DNA of 64,000 nt from Myxococcales bacterium (lineage in GTDB: Bacteria; Myxococcota_A; Polyangia; Polyangiales; GCA-016699535). Positions 17,901 through 26,186 of the stretch are shown here, in pieces. The notes under the pieces were generated by a model. The model saw only the letters and a list, made by a program, of their open reading frames with translations, had not been told where the DNA came from and did no database searches. How positions within the stretch are numbered: position 1 is the first letter of the stretch; each line of letters opens with the position of its first letter. A program made the translations under genes and the position numbers. The DNA lies in NCBI GenBank assembly GCA_016699535.1, contig CP064980.1:1496001-1560000 (forward strand). The letters run 5' to 3'.

Positions 17901-19274
17901 GCGAGCAAGCATCGTGACGACTTCATCAAAGGTGCTTTTTTCTAGATTGCAAAAACTAAAGCTTTGCTTGATCACATCAAAGAGCTCATCTTGCGACCAT
18001 TCTTCAGCTGCTACGGCGGCACAAATTTGTTGAGCAAGAATATCAAGCGGAGCTTGCGGTATTTTCAATACATCAAGTTCCTGACGGCGAACAGCGTCAA
18101 GCAATGCTGCGCACTCCACAAGCTCATCGCGACTTAGTGGAAAGAGCCTGCCTTTGGGTGTGCCTTTAAGGTTATGGCCAGAGCGACCAATGCGCTGCAA
18201 AAGAGCAGAGATGCTGCGAGGGGATCCAATCTGGCAGACCAAATCGATGTCGCCAATGTCAATGCCCAGTTCAAGTGAAGCGGTAGCCACCAAGGCTTTG
18301 AGTTTGCCTTGCTTGAGTCTTTGCTCGGCATCGTAGCGTAGTTCTTTGGAGAGACTGCCATGATGCGCGGTGACTTGATCTTCACCAAGGCGTTCACTTA
18401 GCGCGCGGCTCATGCGTTCGGCTAACCTGCGCGTATTAACAAAAACCAAGGTCGTGTGGTGCTCGAGAATTAAGCTTGTGAGCCTGTCGTAGACTTCACC
18501 CCAGATTTCACCGGACATAACGGCTTCAAGAGGGGAGGCTGGAAGCTCGATGTTTAAGTCACGCTTTCGGTTATGTCCTGCATTGATAATCTGACAGCTT
18601 CGTTTTTCTCCGACTAAAAACTGCGCGACCTTATCAATCGGTTTTTGCGTGGCTGAAAGACCGATGCGCAAGAGCGGCTCATCGCACAAGTGCTCGAGGC
18701 GCTCCAAAGACAAAGCCAGGTGGCTGCCGCGTTTATCGGGTACGAGTGCGTGGATTTCATCGACGATCACGCTGCGCACGGTGCGCAAGATGGCGCGTCC
18801 TTTTTCGGAAGTGAGCAAGATATAGAGCGACTCCGGTGTGGTGACCAAAATATGCGGTGGTTTTTTGAGCATGGCTGCGCGTTGGGATGGCGTGGTATCG
18901 CCTGTGCGCACAGCCGTGCGAATTGGCGGGGCCGGCAAGCCCATGCTCTGAAGCGCCTGGGCAATGCCTTTAAGCGGAATATCGAGATTTTGCTCAATGT
19001 CGTTACTTAGGGCTTTAAGCGGAGATAGATACAAGACAGTTGTGGCATCTTTTATGGTATTTTCATGACAAAACTGTCTTGTTAAGCCATCAATTGATGC
19101 CAAAAACGCCGCAAGGGTTTTACCTTGGCCGGTGGGCGCGGCAATTAGCGTGTGCTTGCCTTCCTTAATAGAGCGCCAGCCAAGCCGTTGGGCCTCGGTG
19201 GGCTCACCGAGCTCCTCTAAAAACCACTGCTTAACCGCAGGGTGAAAGAGCTCAAGGCCTTCTGCATCCATCAT
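14976..19274 (-). CDS. lhr: Lhr-family DEAD/DEAH-box DNA helicase
   Basis: About 1432 residues. Superfamily 2 motifs are all present: PTGQGKTLAAFL (Walker A), VDEIHAL (DEIH), GLSATQ, FVNTRR, and ELGIDIGDID...QRIGRSGH (motif VI). The long C-terminal half (winged-helix and Lhr-CTD) marks the long Lhr class, a 3'-5' helicase linked to DNA repair. Start: a TTG at 19331 is possible, but ATG at 19274 (MMDAEGLELFHPAVKQW) fits the family start better. The final LVFV and stop are read from MITE copy A; without it the frame would end KLTHSA. A single long frame shows no frameshift. Confidence 0.92.
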   Translation of the reverse strand: MMDAEGLELFHPAVKQWFLEELGEPTEAQRLGWRSIKEGKHTLIAAPTGQGKTLAAFLASIDGLTRQFCHENTIKDATTVLYLSPLKALSNDIEQNLDIPLKGIAQALQSMGLPAPPIRTAVRTGDTTPSQRAAMLKKPPHILVTTPESLYILLTSEKGRAILRTVRSVIVDEIHALVPDKRGSHLALSLERLEHLCDEPLLRIGLSATQKPIDKVAQFLVGEKRSCQIINAGHNRKRDLNIELPASPLEAVMSGEIWGEVYDRLTSLILEHHTTLVFVNTRRLAERMSRALSERLGEDQVTAHHGSLSKELRYDAEQRLKQGKLKALVATASLELGIDIGDIDLVCQIGSPRSISALLQRIGRSGHNLKGTPKGRLFPLSRDELVECAALLDAVRRQELDVLKIPQAPLDILAQQICAAVAAEEWSQDELFDVIKQSFSFCNLEKSTFDEVVTMLARGFSTRRGRRAALIHHDAVNRILRARPATRLTAMTCGGAIPDNADYDVVLEPTDTVVGTVNEDFAIESLPGNIFQLGNCSWQIVRIENSKLRVIDAAGQPPNIPFWFGEAPGRSKELSFAVSRLREQIEERLKAHPADGLSKALAFVQDEVGLEHSAARQLVDYLHSAMLALGTLPSQQAIVAERFFDEAGNQHFVIHSSFGDRINRAWGLALRKRFCRSFNFELQAAATDDAIILSLGPTHSFPLEDVFAFLKSQSVRQILIQAMLDAPMFETRWRWNASRALAVLRFRGGKKVPPQLQRIAAEDLIAVCFPDQLACLENIAGDREIPDHPLVQQTIHDCLTEAMDIEGLEALLEQVAQNKVQCIGRDLSEPSPLAQEILGARPYAFLDDTPLEERRTRAISSRRFIAPEDAASLGALDPSVIARVKEQAWPEARNADELHDALVLCAFWTSQEGQKVEEFFEALIKDKRATRVDRCGQELWVAAERMHHWRTLDPDLTLSPMITATEQESVDREQACKEIIRSRLEAMGPTDAQHLHELSGIALEQVEQALLALEAEGFAMRGSFEPNVAALQWCDRRLLARIQHGSIERLRKEIKPVSKADFMHFLLHWQHVCPGTGLQGPAGLSAIVEQLQGFSVAASAWENDVLPARLERYDPSWIDQLCLSGKIAWARLAPSKAANKTKQGPIRSTPMALCLRSNLQDWLSSPEQSETLSHEAKQLLQALQDHGANFFEQLLEITGLLSSQLENALSELSSLGLVHADSFSGLRALLLPQIKRDAATRKSKGTDFATSMQNAGRWSLIHRSQQETNNLAISQAKTLLLRYGIIFRALLARESNILPWRELLYALRRMEARGEIRGGRFVSGFSGEQYALPEAVVSLRKVKREAPSSGLISLSAADPVNLLGIVDHESRLTASAKNRILFKDGKVIAVSEHGEIRWLENIPEHMRWAFQNALLRVASARTLSKQAKLVFV

Positions 19275-19402
19275 GGGGACCATCCCCAAAGTGCTAGCAG
19301 CAAACAAAGCGCCTGTACAGTTGTTCACCAAGCAGAATCATCAACCTCAATTTGCCAGCAGCCACCCCGCGAGCAAAGCGAGCCCGCAGGGGAGGGAGCC
19401 GA

Positions 19403-19466
19403 CGCGCGAAGCGCGTTCGGGAGGGGATTCGCGTGAATCCCCTCTTTGGAGCGCTGCTGTGCAGCG
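19403..19466. repeat. Cluster of GC-rich hairpins upstream of lhr
   Basis: Three perfect stems follow one another: CGCGC/GCGCG (19403-19415), GAGGGGATTC/GAATCCCCTC (19421-19444) and CGCTGC/GCAGCG (19452-19466). The tract 19365-19466 is more GC-rich than its surroundings. It lies in the 216-base spacer between the outer-membrane-protein gene and lhr, both minus strand. REP-like or terminator role possible; no T-run on the minus strand. Confidence 0.5.
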
Positions 19467-19490
19467 GTACAAACAGTAAAAGCTAACAAC

Positions 19491-20549
19491 CTAAAACAAA
19501 TAATACAGCTGCATACCGATGGGGATGGCGTAGATGCTGCGATCGACGTTTGCCGTGCTGCTTAGGTTATTGCTATTAAGATTGAAAAAAGGAAAGTCGG
19601 CACGAAAGGCGAGGCCAAGTCGTGAATCGTGCAGTCGCAATGCTTCAACGCCGATTTCAACACCGGCACCGAGTCCACCATTTTCGTAGTTTGTGCCCGC
19701 AGTATCAATCTCCAAGGCATAGAGATTCATGTTTGCGCCGATGAAGGGTGAGATATTGCCGGGCAATACAAAGAAGCGACCTCCCACGCCAAAACTAGCA
19801 AGAAGCATGTCGCCTCCCATAAATCGTGCTTGTCCTCCGATGGAAAAGCGAGGCCCCTGATGTTGTAGGGTCAAATCAAGACCGTAGCTGGTATCGTTGC
19901 TTCCCTCGCCAATATTTATCGCGCCGTCGATTCCCAGGCCCCAGAAAAACTGCGAGCTAATCGAGCGCTGGCTTTCGGTTTCAAGTTCAACGAGATTGTC
20001 TACCTGTTGAGTTTCTTCGATGCTTTCGTGTTTGAGCAGAGCACGAACCAAGCGGTTCACTGCTCTAGGAAATTCTTCAATGCGAGCGAGTTCGATACGA
20101 CGAGAATCGACAACGGTGCCAGCGGGTTTTTCATAGCTAAGTTTTGCGATGATCAACGAGCCGAGTCGATCCATTTCGATTCGGTAGACTTTGTCGCTTT
20201 CGATGGCAGAAAAGTAAGGGCCTTGGACCGCAACACCTTGTTCTCGGATTTCAGAGCACAGCAGATTAGCTGCGCTTTGAGCGTCTGGTTCGGGGATGCC
20301 AAAATGATTGCCCAGCAAACAGGCGGAGCCACTAACATGCTCAACCGCCGGCGTTTGTGCTTCGGGCTCCGCGGGCACAACTTTTGGCGTTTGGATCGTC
20401 TCGTTTGTTTTATTCGTGGTTGAGGCGTTGTTTGCTGGCACATCTTCTGGCAGGGCTTGCTGCGCGAAGACAGGCAGGCTGATGAACCATCCAGCAAGGA
20501 CTAAGTATGGCAGTGGAAATTTCAAAACAAGGGTCTTATTCAATGGCAT
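19491..20549 (-). CDS. Putative outer-membrane beta-barrel protein
   Basis: 352 residues from the ATG at 20549; the longer frame from 20774 has no signal-like start. A signal peptide (MPLNKTLVLKFPLPYLVLAG...PVFAQ) precedes a Pro/Thr-rich linker, an alpha/beta domain with two cysteines (CLLGNHFGIPEPDAQSAANLLC, about 72-93) and a C-terminal region from about residue 200 of alternating strands (SYGLDLTLQH, RFSIGGQARFMGG, FGVGGRFFVL) ending in aromatic LYYLF, as in outer-membrane barrels. No specific family recognised. A near-perfect sigma-54 promoter lies directly upstream. Confidence 0.7.
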   Translation of the reverse strand: MPLNKTLVLKFPLPYLVLAGWFISLPVFAQQALPEDVPANNASTTNKTNETIQTPKVVPAEPEAQTPAVEHVSGSACLLGNHFGIPEPDAQSAANLLCSEIREQGVAVQGPYFSAIESDKVYRIEMDRLGSLIIAKLSYEKPAGTVVDSRRIELARIEEFPRAVNRLVRALLKHESIEETQQVDNLVELETESQRSISSQFFWGLGIDGAINIGEGSNDTSYGLDLTLQHQGPRFSIGGQARFMGGDMLLASFGVGGRFFVLPGNISPFIGANMNLYALEIDTAGTNYENGGLGAGVEIGVEALRLHDSRLGLAFRADFPFFNLNSNNLSSTANVDRSIYAIPIGMQLYYLF

Positions 20550-20561
20550 ATATTCCAAGTA

Positions 20562-20577
20562 TGCAATGATCGTGCCA
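20562..20577 (-). promoter_or_regulatory. Sigma-54 promoter, perfect consensus
   Basis: On the minus strand TGGCACGATCATTGCA is an exact match to TGGCACG-N4-TTGCA. The predicted start is near 20551, only about two bases before the ATG at 20549, implying a leaderless transcript or a slightly later initiation codon (a TTG lies at 20543). Confidence 0.85.
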
Positions 20578-20727
20578 CAGGCCAACGACCGTTTTTTTTT
20601 CTGAAAATCGTTTCGGCGCTTATTGGAGTGTGACAAATCTTTCACACTAAGGCGAAAAACCGTGAATAAAAAACAACAGGTCCAACCGACACTAGGACAC
20701 ACGACTTCTGGATAGTGAGTGTCCCCT

Positions 20728-21324
20728 TTACCGCGTAGTTTTTGGTGTCCAGCGACCGAGCCATTCTTTTCCAACGCGAGCGGGGTGCGAGTGCTCGACT
20801 GGCTCTAAAAGGGAGACTTGAAAATAGGAACTCAGCAGCGTTTTGATTAGCTCAGGGTCTAAAGGAAAGGGTGGCCCCTGATCTTTGGGACCCGAGGTGA
20901 CGGGGAAGAGCAAAGTAATCAGTTCGCCCTTTGGGCTGAGCAGCTCTTTCATTTTTTTGGCCCACGCCTGCCTTTGCTCAGGTTGGATGGCACATAAAAA
21001 GGTGTAGTCCCAAATTAGATCAAAGGGGCTTTCGCTATGAAAGCTAAAAAAATCGTGCACTATCACGGAGGCCTGCTCGGATGGAAGGTTTCGTTCAAGG
21101 CGCTTTGCTTCAAATATCTTTTTTGCGGTTGGCGCTACTTCAAGTCCGATTGCTCTGCGTTTTTCTGAAGCAAGTTCAAAAACATCATAGCCACTACCAC
21201 AGCCGGGTACTAAGGCACGGCCTTCAGGAAGCGTGCCACTTTTGACAAGTTCCTTTAGGGTGGGAGATGCATCGCCTGCATCCCAAGGTGTGTGGTGTTC
21301 GAGCCAGTTTGTTTCCCAAGACAT
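20728..21324 (-). CDS. TPMT-family SAM-dependent methyltransferase
   Basis: 198 residues. N-terminal NWLEHHTPWDAGDASP and the SAM-binding ALVPGCGSGYD (residues 37-47), together with WDYTFLCAIQPEQRQAWAKKM, are typical of the thiopurine S-methyltransferase / thiol-halide methyltransferase family. Such enzymes methylate thiols, halides or chalcogen anions; the true substrate is unknown. It is 6 bases downstream of ligA on the same strand, so probably cotranscribed. Confidence 0.85.
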   Translation of the reverse strand: MSWETNWLEHHTPWDAGDASPTLKELVKSGTLPEGRALVPGCGSGYDVFELASEKRRAIGLEVAPTAKKIFEAKRLERNLPSEQASVIVHDFFSFHSESPFDLIWDYTFLCAIQPEQRQAWAKKMKELLSPKGELITLLFPVTSGPKDQGPPFPLDPELIKTLLSSYFQVSLLEPVEHSHPARVGKEWLGRWTPKTTR

Positions 21325-21330
21325 GATTCT

Positions 21331-23355
21331 TCAGCCTTCTAGATTAACACCCATCTCTTTGAGTGCGTTTTCATCTACGATCTTTGCACCACGTTTCTTT
21401 GCTTTTTCGATTTTAGTAGCACCTACATTACTTCCAATGACCAAATAGCTCGTATCTTTTTTTACGGTGTCGTGGATTTTTCCGCCTGCTTGTTCAATGG
21501 CTTCGTGCACGACTTTCCGTGGTGATGACAAAGTCCCTGTTACGCAAAAAGACAAACCCAGGAGTGGGCCATTTTTGTTGATTCTAGAAGGTATCGTTTT
21601 TGACTTAAGTCCGGCATCGAGTAGTTTTTTTAAAGTGTCGCGTTGTTCTGTGTCAGAGAAAAATGAAGCAACGCTTGCTGCAATTTTGGGACCGATACCA
21701 TGCATGCTACCAAGAGTTTGCTCAAGTTCTTGAGGACTGGCATCTAACAGCGCTTGAAGGGTTGGGTAGCTTTCTGCAATAAGTTTAGCTGCAACCCCTC
21801 CAACAAGTGGAATGCCAAGAGCAGTGAGCAATTGAGCAAAACTACGATTGGTTTTTGCATCTTCAATCGAAGCGATGAGTTTGTGTGCGCTCTTTTCGCC
21901 CATGCGTTCAAGCTTGAGAAGTTCTGCGCTTTTGATGGGCAAAACAAAGATGTCGGCGATGCTCTGGACGAGCTTGGCATCGACAAGTTGCTCCACTAAC
22001 GATTTGCCAAGGCCTTCGATGTTCATGCCGGTGCGGCGGGTGAAATACCACAAGGAGGCTTTGATTTTGCCTGGACACTTTGGATTGCTGCAGCGCAGTG
22101 CTGCTTGCCCTTCAAGTCGTTCGGTCGCCGACTTGCAGACGGGACAGCTATTGGGCGCTTTGTAACGTCGAGTGCCCTTGGGACGGAGCTCTTTGTGCAC
22201 AGCGAGCACTTGAGGAATGATCTCCCCTGCCTTTTCAATGGTGACTGTATCGCCGACGCGAATGTCTTTTTCCTCGATGTAATCGAGGTTGTGAAGGGAG
22301 GCGTGTGAAACGGTAGTTCCGCTGAGAGAGACGGGTGTGAGGTGCGCTACGGGGGTAAGCACGCCGGTGCGCCCGACATCGCAATGAATGGCTTCAAGCA
22401 CCGTTTTCTTGTGTTCTGCCGCGAATTTATAGGCCGTGGCCCAGCGTGGAAAGCGTGCGGTGCTTCCGAGAATGTCACGAGAAGCAATGCTGTTTACTTT
22501 GATCACAACGCCGTCGGTTTCATAGGGCAATTCGTGTCTTGAGGACTCGAACTCTTCGATGTAGACGAAAACTTCGTCAATTCCAGCGCAGACGCGTTCC
22601 AAACGATGCGTCGGCAACCCAAGCGCTTCAAGTGCTTTGAGCATATCGAGATGGCTTTCAAAATAGGGCTCGACCAGATCGTATAAAAAGACACGAAGCG
22701 GTTTGTCAGCGGTCTCCTTGGGATCAAGCAAGCGCAGCCAGCCCGCCGCAGTGTTGCGAGGGTTTTTGAAAAGAGCTTCTTCTGCCGCTTTGCGTGCTTC
22801 ATTGATGCTTAAGAAATCATCGATAAAAAGCAGCACTTCGCCTCTTAGACTTAGCGTGCGTTTATCTGAAATTTGCAAAGGAAGATTACGGATCGTGCGG
22901 GCATTGCGCAGAATGTCTTCGCCTATGCGTCCATCTCCTCGCGTTGAAGCTTGCACAAGCCTTCCATCTTTGTAGACGACCTCAATGCTGGCCCCGTCAA
23001 TTTTAGGCTCCGCAACATAGACAATACTTTCGCTTTCCAAGATCTCGCGGGCCCGTCGATCAAATTCGCTCAGATCATCTCGGTTGAAGCAATTATCGAG
23101 CGAAAGCATCGGTGCCGTTCGTTCAATTTTCTGCACGTTTTTTGTGGGAGCAGAGCCAACGCGTTGCGTTGGTGAATCCGGGTGGACCAGCTCAGGGTAC
23201 TGCTTTTCTAGAGCAACAAGCTCTCTAAAAAGGCGATCGAAGTCAGTATCCGACACGGAAGGATCGGCCAGCGTATAGTAGCGGTAGTTATGCTCCCGAA
23301 TTTGTTTGCTCAACGCCAGATGGCGTAACTTAGGGTCTGATTCGTTCACTGGCAC
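21331..23355 (-). CDS. ligA: NAD-dependent DNA ligase LigA
   Basis: 674 residues with the full LigA order: Ia domain, adenylation domain with the lysine motif PKIDGAS, OB fold, a Cys4 zinc finger (CPVC...CSNPKC), helix-hairpin-helix repeats and a C-terminal BRCT domain (GLSFCVTGTLSSPRKVVHEAI). It seals nicks in replication and repair. GTG start at 23355 (a second GTG at 23349 is possible). Divergent from the NtrC-like gene at 23511. Confidence 0.95.
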   Translation of the reverse strand: MPVNESDPKLRHLALSKQIREHNYRYYTLADPSVSDTDFDRLFRELVALEKQYPELVHPDSPTQRVGSAPTKNVQKIERTAPMLSLDNCFNRDDLSEFDRRAREILESESIVYVAEPKIDGASIEVVYKDGRLVQASTRGDGRIGEDILRNARTIRNLPLQISDKRTLSLRGEVLLFIDDFLSINEARKAAEEALFKNPRNTAAGWLRLLDPKETADKPLRVFLYDLVEPYFESHLDMLKALEALGLPTHRLERVCAGIDEVFVYIEEFESSRHELPYETDGVVIKVNSIASRDILGSTARFPRWATAYKFAAEHKKTVLEAIHCDVGRTGVLTPVAHLTPVSLSGTTVSHASLHNLDYIEEKDIRVGDTVTIEKAGEIIPQVLAVHKELRPKGTRRYKAPNSCPVCKSATERLEGQAALRCSNPKCPGKIKASLWYFTRRTGMNIEGLGKSLVEQLVDAKLVQSIADIFVLPIKSAELLKLERMGEKSAHKLIASIEDAKTNRSFAQLLTALGIPLVGGVAAKLIAESYPTLQALLDASPQELEQTLGSMHGIGPKIAASVASFFSDTEQRDTLKKLLDAGLKSKTIPSRINKNGPLLGLSFCVTGTLSSPRKVVHEAIEQAGGKIHDTVKKDTSYLVIGSNVGATKIEKAKKRGAKIVDENALKEMGVNLEG

Positions 23356-23510
23356 CGAGGCCGCTCCTTTGATCCGAGTTCTTCGACAAGAGAATCTTTA
23401 GATCCTTGAAGACAAATCATTGCTCGAGCTTTTTCTAGCCACGAGCGCGCCCGGAGCCGCGACGAGGATGGTACACCAGTACCGGACGAGGAGTGGCAAG
23501 GACGTAAGCC

Positions 23511-26186
23511 GTGGATAGGAAAAGCTCGCGCAATGCCCTTTTCATCTATAGGAAGGTTATCTTTTATTGTCACTGGCACCTTTGGCGAAGGATGATACCA
23601 TCGGATGCCGTGGCACAAAGACGTATTTTTACATTGTTTGCTCCGATGGCCGTGCTCTATAGCTTGGCTCTCATTGCCTCTTTTGGCGGGATCCATGGCG
23701 CAAAATCTTTGATGTTTTCTGGATTTGCGCTGCTTTGCAGTTTGCTTCCGCTGCGCTTATCCACTCAACAGCTCCGTGGGTATCGCCGTATTTCATCGTT
23801 GTCCCTGATGAGCGCCATTGTTCTTCTTTGTTGGGTGGCGCCACCTCCGCTTGCGTGGCTAAAGGAGACCATCTTGCCCGTGGCGCTTAGCGGCATGGCC
23901 ACGCTGCTCGTTGATTTGGCACTTAGCGTACCGGAGCATCCTGCCTGGGCAGGGAAAATCAAAAGCTTTCGTCTGCTCAATGTGGTTGTCGGCATAGTTG
24001 TTGCGTCGCTGTCCGTGATTGCGGCTGCTCCGGCCTTTGGTGGCCGTGCAGAGCCTTGGATGCTTTCCTCTCGTTTTTCGTATTTGTCGTGGTGGCTTTT
24101 TGCTATGGCGCTCGGCGTAGGCTTGCTGTTGCGGGTTTACCGGCAGTGGTGGAGTAGGGATGGCAAGAGCGGGTCGGCCACCTTATGGACTACCTTAGGT
24201 CTTATCGTAGGCTGGGCTGGTATCGTTGCGCTTGCTGTTTTGTTTGTGTTTGGTGAAGGGAAAGATCAAAGTTCTGCCTTCTCTTGGCTTCTGTTGGCGG
24301 TCATTGTTTTTATCAATGCATCCCATACACTTCTAGTAGAGAGCCGTTGGCGGCTAAATGCGAACAAGTCCTTACGCAAATCCTTAGCACTTGTTTTTTC
24401 TCTAGTTGTTGTAGGCCTTTTTGCAGCGTCACTTGGCTCGCGTTTTCCAACGCGACCGCTGCCCTTGTTTGCGATACTTGTTGCTCTGATGTTAAGCGCC
24501 GCGATTGTTTTTCGAGTGATTGAACGGATTGTGCAATTTGTTTTTCGGCCAGATCGTGGACGCTTGCTTGATGCAGTCGAGCGCAGTTACAAGGCCTTGA
24601 TTCACAACTCGGATTCTGAGGCAGTATGTCAGAACATCCTAAGAGAATTCCGCCTCGCGAGTCGTGCTCCCAGTGCGCAGCCATGGCTTGTTGTGTTTGC
24701 GCCTGATAACGAAATGACACTGGGTGCTGCGGGCTGGCTACAAACCACTCACGGTCATCGCTTTTCTGCACTCCAGCATTACTTCTTGGATCAAATCCAA
24801 AACGATCCTGGCTCATTTGAGGAAAAGCGATTGGAGTTGACCCTTGTTGCGGCTAAACCGCCATCAAGCCATCCAGTTGTGCTTCGTTCGAAAATCCAAG
24901 CTCTTGAAGTGAGGCGCCCCGAGTTGCGTGCTGTGATCGCTGAGATTGTTGGGGTGGACGCTTTGTGCGTGATCCCTCTGGTGGAACAAGCTGAGCTGCA
25001 GGGTTTCGTGATGATTCCAAAAGGGAAGCGCAAAGCTGAACTGAGCGAAGAAGAGAGTGATGAATTGCAGGTTTTTGCAGAGGTGCTTGCCACACGGCTT
25101 TCACTGATAGCGATGCATGAACAGGTGCTTTCGCGAGCTCTTTCGGAGCGCATCCAGCGAGAAGCAAAAGAGGAGCAGCTTTTCCAACTGCAAGACGAAA
25201 AAAATCGTCTCACAGACTTGGCTCGTTTTGTGGAATACCCGTCGGAATCAAGAGTCTCGCCTTCGGCGCTCATATCCTACAGCCCCCCGATGCGTGCGCT
25301 TCAAAAACAGATTGAGGTGTTGGCTCCCTTGGACATCGCTGTGCTGATCGAGTCAGCAAGTGCAATCGAAGCAAAACAACTGGCCTTCGCGATTCACAAC
25401 AAACAGCGAGCTGAAGTCGGTCCGTTTGTGTGGATCGATTGCCATGAACTTAGCCATAAAAGTAGCGACGATTTTTTCTCGACGTCTGCCGATGCCAATC
25501 ATGCTGCTCTGCTTCAAACCGCACGCGGTGGAAGCTTGGTGCTCCATCAGGCTGCTGCCTTATCGGTGTCTGTTCAGCAGATGCTTGCTCGGGTATTGGC
25601 TGAAGGACAGCTTCCAAATGGGGAGCCACTGTTTACGCGTATCATGATCTCGCTGCCACCTGTGGATGATTTTGATCTTCCTATTCTGGATGAATCATTA
25701 TGGAGCAGGATTGTGTCAGCACGGTGCGTCGTTCCGGCTTTACGGGATCGGAAAGAAGACCTCGAGTCACTCTTGCATTTTTACGTGCAACAAAGTGCTC
25801 TCAAGTTTGCTAAAAAGGTTCCTGTGATTGAAGGTGACGTGCTCGATTGTCTAGCGGCTTATGATTGGCCCTTCGATCTTGAAGAGTTCGAGCTGGTCGT
25901 TTCTTCAGCTATGCGACGGGTAAAAAACCGGTTTACCTCGAGTCTTCTACCACCTCACATACGTCAAGCACGCGGTCAGCACACTGAAAAGCATCCTTTT
26001 GATGGAAGCTATGCTGAACTCGAGCAGCGTATTCTTATGCATGCTTTAGCTAAGGCCAATGGGAACAAGAGCAAAGCTGCGCGCGCGCTTGGACTTAAGC
26101 GAACGACCTTTATCGATAAGCTTAGACGTTTTGAGCTTGATGAAAACGAAAAGACGCAGGCTCAAATGCCAGATCTCTTTTCATAG
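23511..26186 (+). CDS. Membrane-anchored degenerate NtrC-like regulator
   Basis: 891 residues from GTG 23511 (AAGGA 9 bases upstream); ATG 23592 is an alternative. The N-terminal 350 residues hold about nine hydrophobic helices, then a GAF-like region (about 360-540), a coiled coil (about 545-580), a region aligning to the AAA+ domain of sigma-54 activators (about 600-810) and a Fis-type helix-turn-helix (about 848-875, NKSKAARALGLKRTTF). The AAA part keeps PFVWIDC and RGGSLVLH landmarks but lacks Walker A (ESASAIEAK instead of GESGTGKE), the Walker B acidic pair and GAFTGA. It should be unable to hydrolyse ATP or open sigma-54 complexes; perhaps a DNA-binding sensor or antagonist. Confidence 0.8.
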   Translation: MDRKSSRNALFIYRKVIFYCHWHLWRRMIPSDAVAQRRIFTLFAPMAVLYSLALIASFGGIHGAKSLMFSGFALLCSLLPLRLSTQQLRGYRRISSLSLMSAIVLLCWVAPPPLAWLKETILPVALSGMATLLVDLALSVPEHPAWAGKIKSFRLLNVVVGIVVASLSVIAAAPAFGGRAEPWMLSSRFSYLSWWLFAMALGVGLLLRVYRQWWSRDGKSGSATLWTTLGLIVGWAGIVALAVLFVFGEGKDQSSAFSWLLLAVIVFINASHTLLVESRWRLNANKSLRKSLALVFSLVVVGLFAASLGSRFPTRPLPLFAILVALMLSAAIVFRVIERIVQFVFRPDRGRLLDAVERSYKALIHNSDSEAVCQNILREFRLASRAPSAQPWLVVFAPDNEMTLGAAGWLQTTHGHRFSALQHYFLDQIQNDPGSFEEKRLELTLVAAKPPSSHPVVLRSKIQALEVRRPELRAVIAEIVGVDALCVIPLVEQAELQGFVMIPKGKRKAELSEEESDELQVFAEVLATRLSLIAMHEQVLSRALSERIQREAKEEQLFQLQDEKNRLTDLARFVEYPSESRVSPSALISYSPPMRALQKQIEVLAPLDIAVLIESASAIEAKQLAFAIHNKQRAEVGPFVWIDCHELSHKSSDDFFSTSADANHAALLQTARGGSLVLHQAAALSVSVQQMLARVLAEGQLPNGEPLFTRIMISLPPVDDFDLPILDESLWSRIVSARCVVPALRDRKEDLESLLHFYVQQSALKFAKKVPVIEGDVLDCLAAYDWPFDLEEFELVVSSAMRRVKNRFTSSLLPPHIRQARGQHTEKHPFDGSYAELEQRILMHALAKANGNKSKAARALGLKRTTFIDKLRRFELDENEKTQAQMPDLFS

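Noticed and set aside
23565..23585. Sigma-54 promoter (TGGCAC) before the NtrC-like gene
   Set aside because: The GC doublet is not at the required 10-base distance; the match is by chance and lies inside the predicted coding region.
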